A DNA stretch of 17,049 nucleotides from Bacillota bacterium (GCA_023393715.1 JAEXCD010000080.1:1-17049), one strand, 5' to 3'. Positions 8,001-15,042 are shown, numbered from the stretch's first letter. The notes: generated by a model from the sequence alone, not told the origin. Numbers and translations are program-made.

Positions 8001-9297
8001 TGTGCCGGAGGAAGAGCGGCTGCTGAGCGAAGCTCAGATTCGCATGATTCAGCGGATGATGGATGGAACAAAGCGGACGACGGGCCAGCATGCGGGCGGC
8101 CTGATGATCGTCCCGCAGACGATGGATATCCTCGATTTCTGTCCGATCCAATACCCGGCCGATGATTTGGCGAGCGATGTCATTACGACGCATTTCAGCT
8201 ATAAAAATCTGAGCGGGCGAATGCTGAAGCTTGATGAATTAGGGCATACCAGTCCGACGATTATCCGACAGCTGGAGGAGCTTACGGGCATCGACCCGCT
8301 GACGATCGAGTTTGGGGATCCGGAAACGATGGCCATTTTTTCGGGGGCGGAGTCGCTTTGCGCGCGTGCGCATTACAAAAATGAAGACGACGGGTCGCTG
8401 GGAATCCCGGAGCTGGGAACCGGCTTTGTCCGCGGCATGCTGAAGGAAACCAAGCCCTCGACCTTTGCGGAGCTCGTGCGCATTTCCGGTCTGTCCCACG
8501 GAACCGACGTTTGGGTGGGCAATGCACGGGATCTGATTCACGACGGCGTTACCGATCTGAGTCATGCCATCTGCACGCGCGACGACATCATGATCTATCT
8601 GATTTCCAAGGGCATGGATCAGCTCGAGAGCTTTAAGACGATGGAGGCGGTTCGAAAGGGCAAGGGAATCCCGAACGGCACGGAAGAGCATATGCGCGAG
8701 CACGGAGTGCCCGAGTGGTATATTGAGTCCTGCAACAAAATCAAGTACATGTTTCCGAAGGCGCACGCGGTGGCGTATGTTATGATGAGCTACCGAATCG
8801 CCTGGTTTAAGGTACACAGTCCCGCCGCCTTCTATGCGACCTACTATGGACAGCGCCTCAGCGATTTCTCGACCCTGTTCCTTTTTCACAGTCTCGACGA
8901 GGTACAGGAGTATCAGAGAAGTACCGAAAAAACGGATGATGCCGCCGAAGGGAATGAGGAAATTGACAATGCCAAGCGCACGCTTCTGGAGGTCATCGAG
9001 GAGATGTATGCGCGCGGCTTCTCTTTCGCGCCGGTCAGCCTCTATGATTCCGCAGCGACTGAATTTCTCATTCGCGACGAGCATACGGTGCTGCCGCCGC
9101 TCGCTGCGCTGGACGAAGTATCCGAGGCCATGGCGTGCAGTATCGTTCGGGCGCGTAATGACGGGGAATTTTTGTCCGTGGAGGAGTTCAAGAAACGGAC
9201 CGGCGTCAGCAAAAATGCGATGAACTCCATGCAGGAGTACGGATTGCTCGATTCGCTGCCGATGAGTAACCAAATGAGCTTTTTTTCGGGCTTCTAA
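5056..9297 (+). CDS. polC: DNA polymerase III PolC-type alpha subunit with 3'-5' exonuclease
   Basis: The replicative polymerase of low-GC Gram-positives. The 1413 residues are close to the usual length. Order: N-terminal domain (about 1-195), OB fold (about 200-292), PHP domain (from about 302) split by the DEDDh exonuclease (about 390-560), then zinc site, palm, fingers and C-terminus. Exonuclease residues D395, E397, D480, H533 and D538 are present. A four-Cys zinc site is at C876, C879, C901 and C904. Palm aspartates are D930, D932 (PDIDLNF) and D1060. The C-terminal QMSFF is a clamp-binding motif. The PHP domain is degenerate: AVH at 306-308 instead of HxH, TDK at 338-340 instead of TDH, GYH at 363-365 instead of GLE, and PYYL at 704-707 instead of VHYL. 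The start overlaps ispG with a GGCGGAG site upstream. Confidence 0.97.
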   Translation: MDVDVLEMVLKEYEAKITKIVYFPKAPQLRVFLELNRPLSEWDRDKVERAWQDRFGIPSVAMPTVAAKPLFNGEALFEKLKAQIPLASTLTPEDFTESGQTLTVSVRNEALACVLEQSEVWRDAVAQWREQGRTLALKRAERTEALRPADFHEAPIVVKRPQVKEKSVKSPAAVISGDGFSFGRFTRKADDQPLTPLAQISMDMGLCRIRGELHAVNYRKTKSDKILFQCDLTDEEGGAVLCKMFLPGKDEEAIQEHLRDGVSIIAQGRLQFDTYAKANVFTFTALAEAKKKDETDSAEEKRIELAVHTQMTAMEGLINPKALAKQLKAWGHSAVAITDKGSVQAYPLAFDAFHGTGIRLILGYHAKMLSEEHKILTNLYRKDPADFHNAYTVFDIETTGFSRFNDRIIEIGAVRYENGVPTDIYDEFVNPGRLLPEKITELTGITDSMVSPADPIDKVLPRFLEFARDSILVAHNADFDIGFIVENAHRLELDFEPIYLDTLGLARALHPEYKNHKLDTLTKKLNVALINHHRASDDAKATGEVFLKLMAEWEKRGEKLSEINNTASEFPLSRHESAELLLYCQKQSALKGFYDLISQANMRYYFRSAGLPEKLLRQNREGLVVATGFVGSKLFEAVSRRWPKARLLELLDEADCVMVEPSCFWEKAERDELVADEDHYRSIVESILRLGEERGKPCMAIGSPYYLKSGERIARNILVNYQRKVEMERVPRYRFLNTKEMLAQFAWLGTRRAEELVIYEPRRFAERMEDVRPIPDGTFTPQLPGAEEELREMTMARATAIYGDPLPELVHARLERELTSIITHGYASLYVIAQKLVAKSNEDGYLVGSRGSVGSSFAATMAGITEVNPLVPHYICRHCRHSEFIEDGSVGSGFDLPAKKCPICGAEMERNGHDIPFEVFLGFHGDKEPDIDLNFAGEYMSVIHKYTETLFGAGKVFRAGTIGGIQEKTAYGLIRKYLEQEFVPEEERLLSEAQIRMIQRMMDGTKRTTGQHAGGLMIVPQTMDILDFCPIQYPADDLASDVITTHFSYKNLSGRMLKLDELGHTSPTIIRQLEELTGIDPLTIEFGDPETMAIFSGAESLCARAHYKNEDDGSLGIPELGTGFVRGMLKETKPSTFAELVRISGLSHGTDVWVGNARDLIHDGVTDLSHAICTRDDIMIYLISKGMDQLESFKTMEAVRKGKGIPNGTEEHMREHGVPEWYIESCNKIKYMFPKAHAVAYVMMSYRIAWFKVHSPAAFYATYYGQRLSDFSTLFLFHSLDEVQEYQRSTEKTDDAAEGNEEIDNAKRTLLEVIEEMYARGFSFAPVSLYDSAATEFLIRDEHTVLPPLAALDEVSEAMACSIVRARNDGEFLSVEEFKKRTGVSKNAMNSMQEYGLLDSLPMSNQMSFFSGF

Positions 9298-9336
9298 TCT
9301 TAAATCGTCCGAAAACGACATTTTAATGCAACTTAT

Positions 9337-9365
9337 TTGCGCCCCGCTTGTTTTTTTGGTATAAT
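9337..9365 (+). promoter_or_regulatory. Promoter for rimP-nusA-infB operon
   Basis: A consensus -10, TATAAT (9360-9365), has an extended TGG just upstream (9357-9359). A weak -35, TTGCGC (9337-9342), lies 17 bases away. An extended -10 this good does not need a strong -35. The expected start is near A9372, only about 20 bases before a terminator hairpin. A T7 run at 9351-9357 lies in the spacer. Confidence 0.7.
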
Positions 9366-9387
9366 CAGCACAAGTAGATAGGTTGGC

Positions 9388-9453
9388 ATGATACAAGAGT
9401 GGGTCGTCCCGCTCTTGTTTTTTTCAGCAGGTCCGAACAGGAGGCGACAGTGA
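9388..9453 (+). CDS. Possible 21-residue leader ORF upstream of rimP
   Basis: An ATG at 9388 opens a frame reading MIQEWVVPLLFFSAGPNRRRQ, stopping at TGA 9451-9453. It starts about 16 bases after the predicted transcription start and runs through the whole terminator hairpin and T-tract. Its stop overlaps the rimP start codon as GTGA, an arrangement seen in translationally coupled genes. The upstream ribosome site is weak (AGATAGGTT, 9376-9384). It may be chance in so short a stretch; no homologue is known to me. If translated, ribosomes would melt the terminator stem and deliver ribosomes to rimP. Confidence 0.25.
   Translation: MIQEWVVPLLFFSAGPNRRRQ
9393..9424 (+). terminator. Intrinsic terminator/attenuator in the rimP-nusA leader
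   Basis: The stem ACAAGAGTGGG (9393-9403) pairs with CCCGCTCTTGT (9408-9418): 11 pairs with one G-U, a TCGT tetraloop, and T7 (9418-9424). It lies downstream of the TATAAT promoter and 25 bases before the rimP start, so it sits in the operon's own 5' leader. It can also end transcripts reading through from polC. In Bacillus subtilis the equivalent leader terminator mediates NusA autoregulation; the same role here is inference. Confidence 0.85.
9439..9444 (+). promoter_or_regulatory. Ribosome binding site fixing the rimP start
   Basis: A perfect AGGAGG lies 5 bases before GTG 9450. This decides for the GTG start over the in-frame GTG at 9399, which lies inside the terminator stem and has no such site. 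Confidence 0.85.
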
Positions 9454-9908
9454 ACCATCAGCAATTTGAAAGACTTCGAGAGCCCTTGCGCGTGGAGGTA
9501 GAGAGCCTGGGGTATGAGTTGATCGACGTGGAATGGGTCAGGGAGCGCGGAGAGCACTATCTTCGACTTTACCTTTACCACGAGAAGGGAATTACGGTGG
9601 ACGATTGTGAAGCGGTCAGCAACCACCTCAGCCCGAAGCTGGACGAGTGGGATCCCATTGATGAAAACTATTATTTGGAGGTCTGCTCGCCGGATTTGAA
9701 TCGACCGTTGAAAACAGATCGGGATCTCGAGCGAAACATCGGCGAAACGATCTCGATTCAGCTGTTTCAAAAGAAGGATGGCGTGAAGAAATGGGAAGGC
9801 GAGCTGATCGGCTTCGATGAGGAATCCGTTGCGATTCGCGTTGCGGGCGTCGAGCGGTGTATTTTGAAAAAAGAGATTGCCCAGATAAAAATTGTGATCA
9901 GGATGTGA
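9450..9908 (+). CDS. rimP: Ribosome maturation factor RimP
   Basis: Needed for maturation of the 30S subunit; binds free 30S in the cytoplasm. The product is 152 residues from a GTG start chosen by the AGGAGG site at 9439-9444. The family layout is visible: the N-terminal domain with ESLGYELIDVEWVRERGEHYLRLYL-type beta-alpha segments, the DDCEAVSNHL helix, and the C-terminal SH3-like domain with GELIGFDEESVAI. The usually well-conserved signature SSPGLDRPL reads CSPDLNRPL here. It is the first gene after the attenuated promoter and is followed after 8 bases by nusA, the classical partner. The position and overall pattern leave little doubt. Confidence 0.95.
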   Translation: MNHQQFERLREPLRVEVESLGYELIDVEWVRERGEHYLRLYLYHEKGITVDDCEAVSNHLSPKLDEWDPIDENYYLEVCSPDLNRPLKTDRDLERNIGETISIQLFQKKDGVKKWEGELIGFDEESVAIRVAGVERCILKKEIAQIKIVIRM

Positions 9909-9916
9909 GGTGGAAG

Positions 9917-11101
9917 ATGAACAAGGAACTGATTAAAGCGCTCGATGAAGTGGAGCGCAATAAGGGGATTTCGAAAGCGGTTATCCTCGAGGCTCTGGCA
10001 AAGGCGCTTGAAAAAAGCTACGAGAAAAACTTTGCAGATCATACCAATGTAGAGGTCAGTATCAACGAGGAGACCGGCGATATCAGGATTTATGCATTGA
10101 AAGAGGTCGTCGACCAGGTCGAGGATGCCTATCGTCAGGTGTCGCTTGAGGAGGCGCGCCTGAAGCGCAAACGCGTCGAGCTCGGGGATCTGATGCGCGT
10201 CGAGGTGAAGCCGAAAAATTTTGGCCGCGTCGCAGCGCAGACGGCACGCAACATCGTCATTCAGAAGATCCGCGATGCCGAGCGCGAATCCATTTACGAC
10301 GATTACATCGATCGGCTTCGGGAAATGATTACGGGCACGGTGCAGCGCGTGGACTTTAATTCGATTTATATCAATCTGGGGAAAACCGAGGGAGTGGTTC
10401 CGCCGAATGAACAGATTCCGGGGGAGCATGTCAAGCCGGAGGATCGCCTGAAGCTGTACGTAGTCGACGTGAAAAATGCGGCAAAGGGGCCGCAGATTAT
10501 TCTGTCCCGCGCGCATCCCAATTTGGTGCTTCGCCTGTTTGAACAGGAGGTTCCGGAAGTCGCTGACGGAACGGTTGAAATTTATTCCGTTTCACGTGAG
10601 GTGGGCTCCCGAACCAAATTGGCCGTTTTTTCCAATGACCCGAATGTCGACCCCATTGGCGCCTGCGTCGGCTACAAGGGTGCGCGCGTCAACATTATTG
10701 TTGACGAGCTGAATGGGGAAAAAATGGATATCATCATCTATGACAAGGATATCAAACGCTTTATTTCCAATGCGCTGAGCCCATCTCAGGTCGAGCGCGT
10801 CATCACCAACGTGCCGGAAAAATCGGCCGTGGTCATTGTTCCGGATGATCAGCTTTCTCTGGCAATCGGGAAGGAAGGGCAAAACGTTCGTCTCGCCGCA
10901 CGGCTCACGAGCTGGAAGATTGATATCAAGGGAATGTCTCAGTACTTAGCGGATCAGGAAAAATACGACGCGATGGAGGTGGAAGAAGCCGTGCGGAATG
11001 CCAACGCGGATCTTCTGGAAAATAACCTTTATCTGGAGCACGTCGCGTCCGACGAGTCCGATCCGGCGAATGAACCGGCTCAGGAAGAGGCTTCGAAGTG
11101 A
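9917..11101 (+). CDS. nusA: Transcription termination/antitermination factor NusA
   Basis: Binds RNA polymerase and nascent RNA, stimulating pausing and intrinsic termination. The 394-residue product has the Firmicute layout: an N-terminal RNAP-binding domain (about 1-130), the S1 domain (starting with ITGTVQRVDFNSIYINLG), then KH1 and KH2 (KH1 near IGACVGYKGARVNIIV; KH2 with the GKEGQN loop). A short acidic tail ends the protein, with none of the C-terminal acidic repeats of Proteobacteria. The ATG at 9917 is chosen because GAGGTGG (9907-9913) precedes it; an in-frame extension back to 9857 would overlap rimP and is not family-like. The stop TGA overlaps the next gene's ATG. Its own level is probably set by the terminator at 9393-9424. 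Confidence 0.96.
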   Translation: MNKELIKALDEVERNKGISKAVILEALAKALEKSYEKNFADHTNVEVSINEETGDIRIYALKEVVDQVEDAYRQVSLEEARLKRKRVELGDLMRVEVKPKNFGRVAAQTARNIVIQKIRDAERESIYDDYIDRLREMITGTVQRVDFNSIYINLGKTEGVVPPNEQIPGEHVKPEDRLKLYVVDVKNAAKGPQIILSRAHPNLVLRLFEQEVPEVADGTVEIYSVSREVGSRTKLAVFSNDPNVDPIGACVGYKGARVNIIVDELNGEKMDIIIYDKDIKRFISNALSPSQVERVITNVPEKSAVVIVPDDQLSLAIGKEGQNVRLAARLTSWKIDIKGMSQYLADQEKYDAMEVEEAVRNANADLLENNLYLEHVASDESDPANEPAQEEASK

Positions 11102-11361
11102 TGGAACGCAAGATTCCCCTTCGAAAATGCATCGCCTGTTCCGAGAGGCGTCCAAAGCGGGAGCTGGTTCGCATTGTGAACGACCCCGAGCGAGGGGTTA
11201 TCATTGACGAAAGCGGCAAGGCGAATGGCCGAGGCGCCTATCTCTGTCGCGATGCAGTCTGTATTCGTAAAGCAAAAAAGAAAAATATGCTGAAGTTTGC
11301 ACTGAAAACTTCGGTTTCAGACGATTTTTATGAGGAGATCGTGCGTTATGTAGAATCATAA
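11101..11361 (+). CDS. rnpM: RNase P modulator RnpM (YlxR family)
   Basis: A small basic RNA-binding protein of the YlxR family (DUF448); B. subtilis YlxR was reported to bind and modulate RNase P. The 86 residues show the family hallmarks: IPLRKCIACSERRPKRELVRIV at the N-terminus, the NGRGAYLC motif, and a basic C-terminal half (KAKKKN). The ATG overlaps the nusA stop as TGATG. A GTG at 11098, one codon earlier, is better spaced from the AGGAAGAGG site (11082-11090), so the start may be there. In B. subtilis and many Clostridia a YlxQ/L7Ae-like gene follows; here infB follows after 12 bases. Confidence 0.92.
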   Translation: MERKIPLRKCIACSERRPKRELVRIVNDPERGVIIDESGKANGRGAYLCRDAVCIRKAKKKNMLKFALKTSVSDDFYEEIVRYVES

Positions 11362-11373
11362 GGAGACGAAACG

Positions 11374-13644
11374 ATGGGAAAAATTAGAGTATACGAATTG
11401 GCGAAGGAACTGAATTTGGGCTCCAAGGATTTTTTGGAGATTTTGAAAAAGGAGTTTTCTCTGGAATTTAAATCACATATGTCCACGATGGAGGAGGCCG
11501 ACGTCGAACGCATTCGGGCATTTTATGCCGAGGCGAGGAAGGCGGCTGAGGAGAAAAAGCATCCCAAAGCGCCGAAGGAGACCGCGCAAAAATCGACCTC
11601 GCATGTAGCGCGCGGAAAACACGAGCCGAAAAAAGAGAATACAAAAAGGGCTGCTTCGGAAAAAGAGCCGGTCAAGTCGGACAAGCCCGCCGCCGCAAAA
11701 AAAGAAGGAGCGGAAAAAGAGGATATTTCGACGGCGCCGCAGGCGAAAAAGAACGCGAAGAAAAACAAAAAAGAGAAGAATGCGCCGCAAACAGCCGCAC
11801 CGGCTGCGACGGCCGATTCCAATCGCAATAAGAAAAAGAATAAGAAGAACAAAAAGGCTGCGGCGACAGAGGTGTCGGACGATTTTGAAGACATCATTGA
11901 AATTCCGGCAGAGATCACTGTTGCAGACTTTGCAAAGGCGATCCGTCAAAATTCAATGCAGGTGATTTCCGAGCTGATTCGCATGGGCATTATGGCGAGC
12001 CTGAATCAGTCGATCACTTTTGAAACGGCCGAGAAGATCGCCGAGAAATTCGGCGTTCTTATCACGGAGCCGTCCAAGGGGGATGACGGTGAAATCTTCG
12101 GCGTGCTGGATTATGAGGATGATCCGGAGGAGCTGAAGCTGCGTCCGCCGGTGGTTACGGTGATGGGTCACGTCGATCACGGTAAAACCTCATTGCTGGA
12201 TGCGATCCGCAATACGCAGGTGACGCGCGGCGAAGCGGGCGGCATTACGCAGCACATCGGCGCCTCGACGGTCACGCACGAGGGAAACCGCATTACGTTC
12301 ATCGACACCCCGGGGCATGAGGCGTTCACCCAGATGCGTATGCGCGGCGCACAGTCGACGGATATCGCGATTTTAGTCGTGGCGGCGGACGACGGCGTCA
12401 TGCCTCAGACGGTCGAGGCGATCAACCACGCAAAGGCCGCAGGCGTACCCATCATTGTCGCCATCAACAAGATGGACAAATATGAGGCGGATCCGAACCG
12501 CGTCATGCAGGAATTGACCGAATACGGCCTCGTCGCCGAGGCGTGGGGCGGAGATACCATTATGATCCCCGTTTCCGCAAAGTCCGGCGAGGGCATCGAC
12601 GAGCTGCTGATGATGGTGCTGATGGTTGCGGAGATGGAGGAGCTCAAGGCAAATCCGAACCGCCGCGCGGTCGGCGTGATTATTGAAGCGCAGTTTGAAA
12701 AGGGGCGCGGAGCGACGGCGTCCGTGCTGGTGCAAAAAGGAACGCTGTATGACGGCGACTATGTCGTGAGCGGCACCGTCAGCGGTCATATCCGCGCCAT
12801 GTTTGATGCGCAGGGGAAAAAGGTGCGCAAGGCCGGCCCGTCGATGCCGGTGAAGATTTTGGGCTTGTCCGATCTGCCCGAGGCGGGCGACCACATCTAT
12901 GCGGTTGAAAATGAAAAAGTTGCCCGGGCCTTTGCGGAAAAGGCGTCGCTCAAAGAGCGCGAAGAAAAGCTCAATAAGACGACACACGTTTCACTCGACG
13001 ATCTGCACATGCAGATTTCCGAAGGAGAGCTGAAGGAGCTCAACATCGTCGTCAAGACGGACGTCAAGGGTACGATCGACGCAGTCCAGGGCTCCATCGA
13101 GAAGCTGGGCAACGAAGAGGTCAAGGTAAACATTCTCCACGGCGCAGTCGGCGGAATTACCGAGTCGGATGTCATGCTGGCGGCGGCGTCGAATGCGCTG
13201 ATCATCGGCTTCAACGTTCGACCGAATCAGGGCGCCATCGCGCAGGCGGAAAAGGACGAAATCGACATTCGCACGTATCGCGTCATCTATGAGGCGATCG
13301 AGGATATTCAGCAGGCGATTAAGGGCATGCTTGCGCCGAAGTTCCGCGAAGAGGTTTTGGGCCGCGCAGAGGTTCGCGATACGTTCCGCGTGCCGAACGC
13401 AGGAGTCGTAGCGGGCGTCTATGTGACCTCGGGCAAGCTGTCGCGCAATTCATCGATTCGTTTGCTGCGCAATGACGTCGTCATTCACGAGGGAAAAATT
13501 TCTTCGCTTCGCCGCTTTAAGGACGACGTCAAAGAATTGGCGACCAATTACGAGGGCGGCGTCGGCATTGAAAATTACAACGATATCAAGGTCGGCGATC
13601 AGATCGAGTGCTTCCACGACGTAGAGATTACCGATGCAAATTAA
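11374..13644 (+). CDS. infB: Translation initiation factor IF-2
   Basis: A GTPase that places initiator fMet-tRNA on the 30S subunit and promotes subunit joining. The 756 residues hold an N-terminal IF2_N domain (about 1-55) and a long Lys/Ala/Glu-rich linker (about 60-170). A second IF2_N domain lies at about 180-230. The G domain carries G1 GHVDHGKT (265-272, His269), G3 DTPGH (311-315), G4 NKMD (365-368) and G5 SAKSG (401-405). EF-Tu-like domain II, domain III and the C-terminal fMet-tRNA binding domain follow. An AAGGAGA site overlaps the rnpM stop and sets the ATG. All GTPase motifs are intact; only the low-complexity linker is variable. Confidence 0.98.
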   Translation: MGKIRVYELAKELNLGSKDFLEILKKEFSLEFKSHMSTMEEADVERIRAFYAEARKAAEEKKHPKAPKETAQKSTSHVARGKHEPKKENTKRAASEKEPVKSDKPAAAKKEGAEKEDISTAPQAKKNAKKNKKEKNAPQTAAPAATADSNRNKKKNKKNKKAAATEVSDDFEDIIEIPAEITVADFAKAIRQNSMQVISELIRMGIMASLNQSITFETAEKIAEKFGVLITEPSKGDDGEIFGVLDYEDDPEELKLRPPVVTVMGHVDHGKTSLLDAIRNTQVTRGEAGGITQHIGASTVTHEGNRITFIDTPGHEAFTQMRMRGAQSTDIAILVVAADDGVMPQTVEAINHAKAAGVPIIVAINKMDKYEADPNRVMQELTEYGLVAEAWGGDTIMIPVSAKSGEGIDELLMMVLMVAEMEELKANPNRRAVGVIIEAQFEKGRGATASVLVQKGTLYDGDYVVSGTVSGHIRAMFDAQGKKVRKAGPSMPVKILGLSDLPEAGDHIYAVENEKVARAFAEKASLKEREEKLNKTTHVSLDDLHMQISEGELKELNIVVKTDVKGTIDAVQGSIEKLGNEEVKVNILHGAVGGITESDVMLAAASNALIIGFNVRPNQGAIAQAEKDEIDIRTYRVIYEAIEDIQQAIKGMLAPKFREEVLGRAEVRDTFRVPNAGVVAGVYVTSGKLSRNSSIRLLRNDVVIHEGKISSLRRFKDDVKELATNYEGGVGIENYNDIKVGDQIECFHDVEITDAN

Positions 13645-13646
13645 GT

Positions 13647-13653
13647 GAGGGGA
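13647..13653 (+). promoter_or_regulatory. Ribosome binding site fixing the rbfA start
   Basis: GAGGGGA lies 5 bases before ATG 13659. It supports this start over in-frame codons reaching back into infB (to 13608). Confidence 0.75.
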
Positions 13654-13658
13654 AGACG

Positions 13659-14081
13659 ATGAATCCGAAACGTGTAGGACGTATTTCTCAGGAAATCAAA
13701 AAAGCGCTCTCGCAGACCATTGCCTTTCGCCTTCAGGATCCGAAAATCGCGGCGATCACCTCCGTGACAGGCGTACGCGTGTCCAGTGATCTTTCCTATG
13801 CGGACGTCTATGTCACGATTTTGGGAACGAAATGGGAAAAACAGCAGACCCTGGAAGGACTGGACAAGGCGGCCGGCTTTTTGAAAAAGGAGCTCGGTCA
13901 CCAGGTGATGCTGCGCCAGATTCCGGAGCTTCGTTTTCAGCTGGATGAGAGTATTGAACACGGGCTCTATATGGATCAGCTGATTGAAAAAACCCTGGAA
14001 GCGGACCGTCAGCATGCTGCGGCTCGGGGCGATGACGAAGAGAACGAAACGGATGCGTTGGAAGGACGAGAGGATGAATAG
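13659..14081 (+). CDS. rbfA: Ribosome-binding factor A
   Basis: Assists late 30S maturation, acting on the 5' end of 16S rRNA. The 140-residue product carries the family pattern: the N-terminal RVGRISQEIKKALSQTI helix, DPKIAAITSVTGVRVSSDLSYADVYVTI, and the KH-like second half with LGHQVMLRQIPELRFQLDESIEHGLYMDQLI. A charged Glu/Asp-rich tail ends the protein. It begins 14 bases after infB, with no ylxP gene between them. Its 3' end overlaps nrnA by 8 bases. Nothing unusual is seen. Confidence 0.96.
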   Translation: MNPKRVGRISQEIKKALSQTIAFRLQDPKIAAITSVTGVRVSSDLSYADVYVTILGTKWEKQQTLEGLDKAAGFLKKELGHQVMLRQIPELRFQLDESIEHGLYMDQLIEKTLEADRQHAAARGDDEENETDALEGREDE

Positions 14082-15042
14082 TACGTCAGCGATGGCAGAG
14101 CTGCTTCGGAAGTCAGAAACGATCGCCGTCGCAGGACATCTCAATCCCGACGGCGACTGTCTGGGGGCGGTGCTCGGCCTGGGCGTAACGCTGCGCGCAA
14201 TGGGCAAGCAGGTCGATATGCTGCAAACCGACCCTGTACCGCTGCATCTGTCCTATTTGCCGCACCTGCAGGACATGAAGCCGGTTGATCCGGAAAAAGC
14301 CTATGATCTCTTTGTTTTGCTGGATCTCGGCGATGTTCCGCGAATGGGCGCGGCGCATATGGCGATGGAAAACAGCGCCTCAAGCCTGTGTATCGATCAC
14401 CATCAGACAAACGGCCTCATCTGTGACCAAAATTGGGTACGCCCCGACGCCTCTTCGACCTGTGAAATGGTGGCAGAGCTGCTGCTTCACGAGGGCTTTT
14501 CCGTACCGTCGGATGCGGCGACGGCGCTGTATGCGGGGCTGATTACGGACTCGAACCGCTTTTTGTACGACACGGCGCGCGCACGTGCCATGCGCATCGG
14601 CGCGGAGCTGATCGATGCGGGGGCCGATGTCGATCTGGTGTACTACCACGAATTCCAGACGATCAACGCTAATCTCTTTGCTTTTCAGGGATATCAGGTG
14701 GAGCATGCCGAATATCTGGCGAACGGACGAATCGTTCTGGCAAATGCGACACAGAAGCTTTTGGCGAAGTACAAGCTGGAAATGCCCGAGGCAGAGAGTG
14801 CGGTCGATGTGCTGAAGAACATGGACGGCGTTGAAATCGCCGTTTTGGTGAAGGACATTGCGCCGGGTACACAAAAGATCAGCCTTCGTTCCAAGCGTTA
14901 TTTTGACGTCTCTGAAATCGCCTGTCGCTTTGGCGGCGGCGGGCATAAGAAGGCGGCCGGCTGTACGCTCAGCATGTCAAATGAGCAGGCGCTCCGAACG
15001 ATTCGGGAGGCCCTTCTCGATATCGACTGGAGCGCGAAATGA
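14074..15042 (+). CDS. nrnA: DHH/DHHA1 phosphoesterase, NrnA-type oligoribonuclease/pAp phosphatase
   Basis: The NrnA family degrades short oligoribonucleotides (nanoRNA) and dephosphorylates pAp; some members hydrolyse c-di-AMP-derived dinucleotides. The 322-residue product has the DHH motifs: GHLNPDGD (21-28), DLGD (84-87), DHH (108-110) and a TDS motif in AGLITDSNRF. The DHHA1 domain carries GGGGHKKAAG (287-296). The ATG at 14074 overlaps the rbfA end and follows GGAAGGACGAGAGG; an in-frame opening back to 13984 encodes only a shadow of rbfA. Its placement between rbfA and truB is common in Clostridia and supports RNA turnover alongside ribosome assembly. The precise preferred substrate cannot be told from sequence. 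Confidence 0.93.
   Translation: MNSTSAMAELLRKSETIAVAGHLNPDGDCLGAVLGLGVTLRAMGKQVDMLQTDPVPLHLSYLPHLQDMKPVDPEKAYDLFVLLDLGDVPRMGAAHMAMENSASSLCIDHHQTNGLICDQNWVRPDASSTCEMVAELLLHEGFSVPSDAATALYAGLITDSNRFLYDTARARAMRIGAELIDAGADVDLVYYHEFQTINANLFAFQGYQVEHAEYLANGRIVLANATQKLLAKYKLEMPEAESAVDVLKNMDGVEIAVLVKDIAPGTQKISLRSKRYFDVSEIACRFGGGGHKKAAGCTLSMSNEQALRTIREALLDIDWSAK

Noticed and set aside
9305..9324. Weak hairpin TCGT/ACGA followed by TTTT after polC as a polC terminator.
   Set aside because: Only four pairs with a 6-base loop; the strong hairpin at 9393-9424 is a better candidate to end polC transcripts.
9339..9357. GCG/CGC mini-stem before T7 as a terminator.
   Set aside because: Three pairs are too few, and the T run lies in the spacer of the TATAAT promoter, which explains it better.
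4903..9396. Four long open frames on the - strand opposite polC and the end of ispG (4903-5868, 5968-6909, 7207-8193, 8239-9396).
   Set aside because: They mirror the codon bias of the + strand genes. Their translations are Arg/His/Leu-rich with no recognisable motif, and they have no RBS or promoter context; polC explains the region fully.
9399..9449. 17-codon upstream extension of rimP from GTG 9399.
   Set aside because: It lies within the terminator stem and has no ribosome site, while GTG 9450 has a perfect AGGAGG 5 bases before it.
11640..11870. Short A-rich repeated codon runs in infB.
   Set aside because: Ordinary low-complexity coding of the IF-2 linker, not a nucleotide repeat array or CRISPR.
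11473..11949. - strand open frames rich in Leu/Phe/Arg opposite infB.
   Set aside because: They are the complement of the Lys/Ala/Glu-rich IF-2 linker; composition alone keeps them open.
13984..14073. 30-codon upstream extension of nrnA.
   Set aside because: It is a frame-shifted reading of the end of rbfA; the ATG at 14074 with a purine-rich site fits family length.
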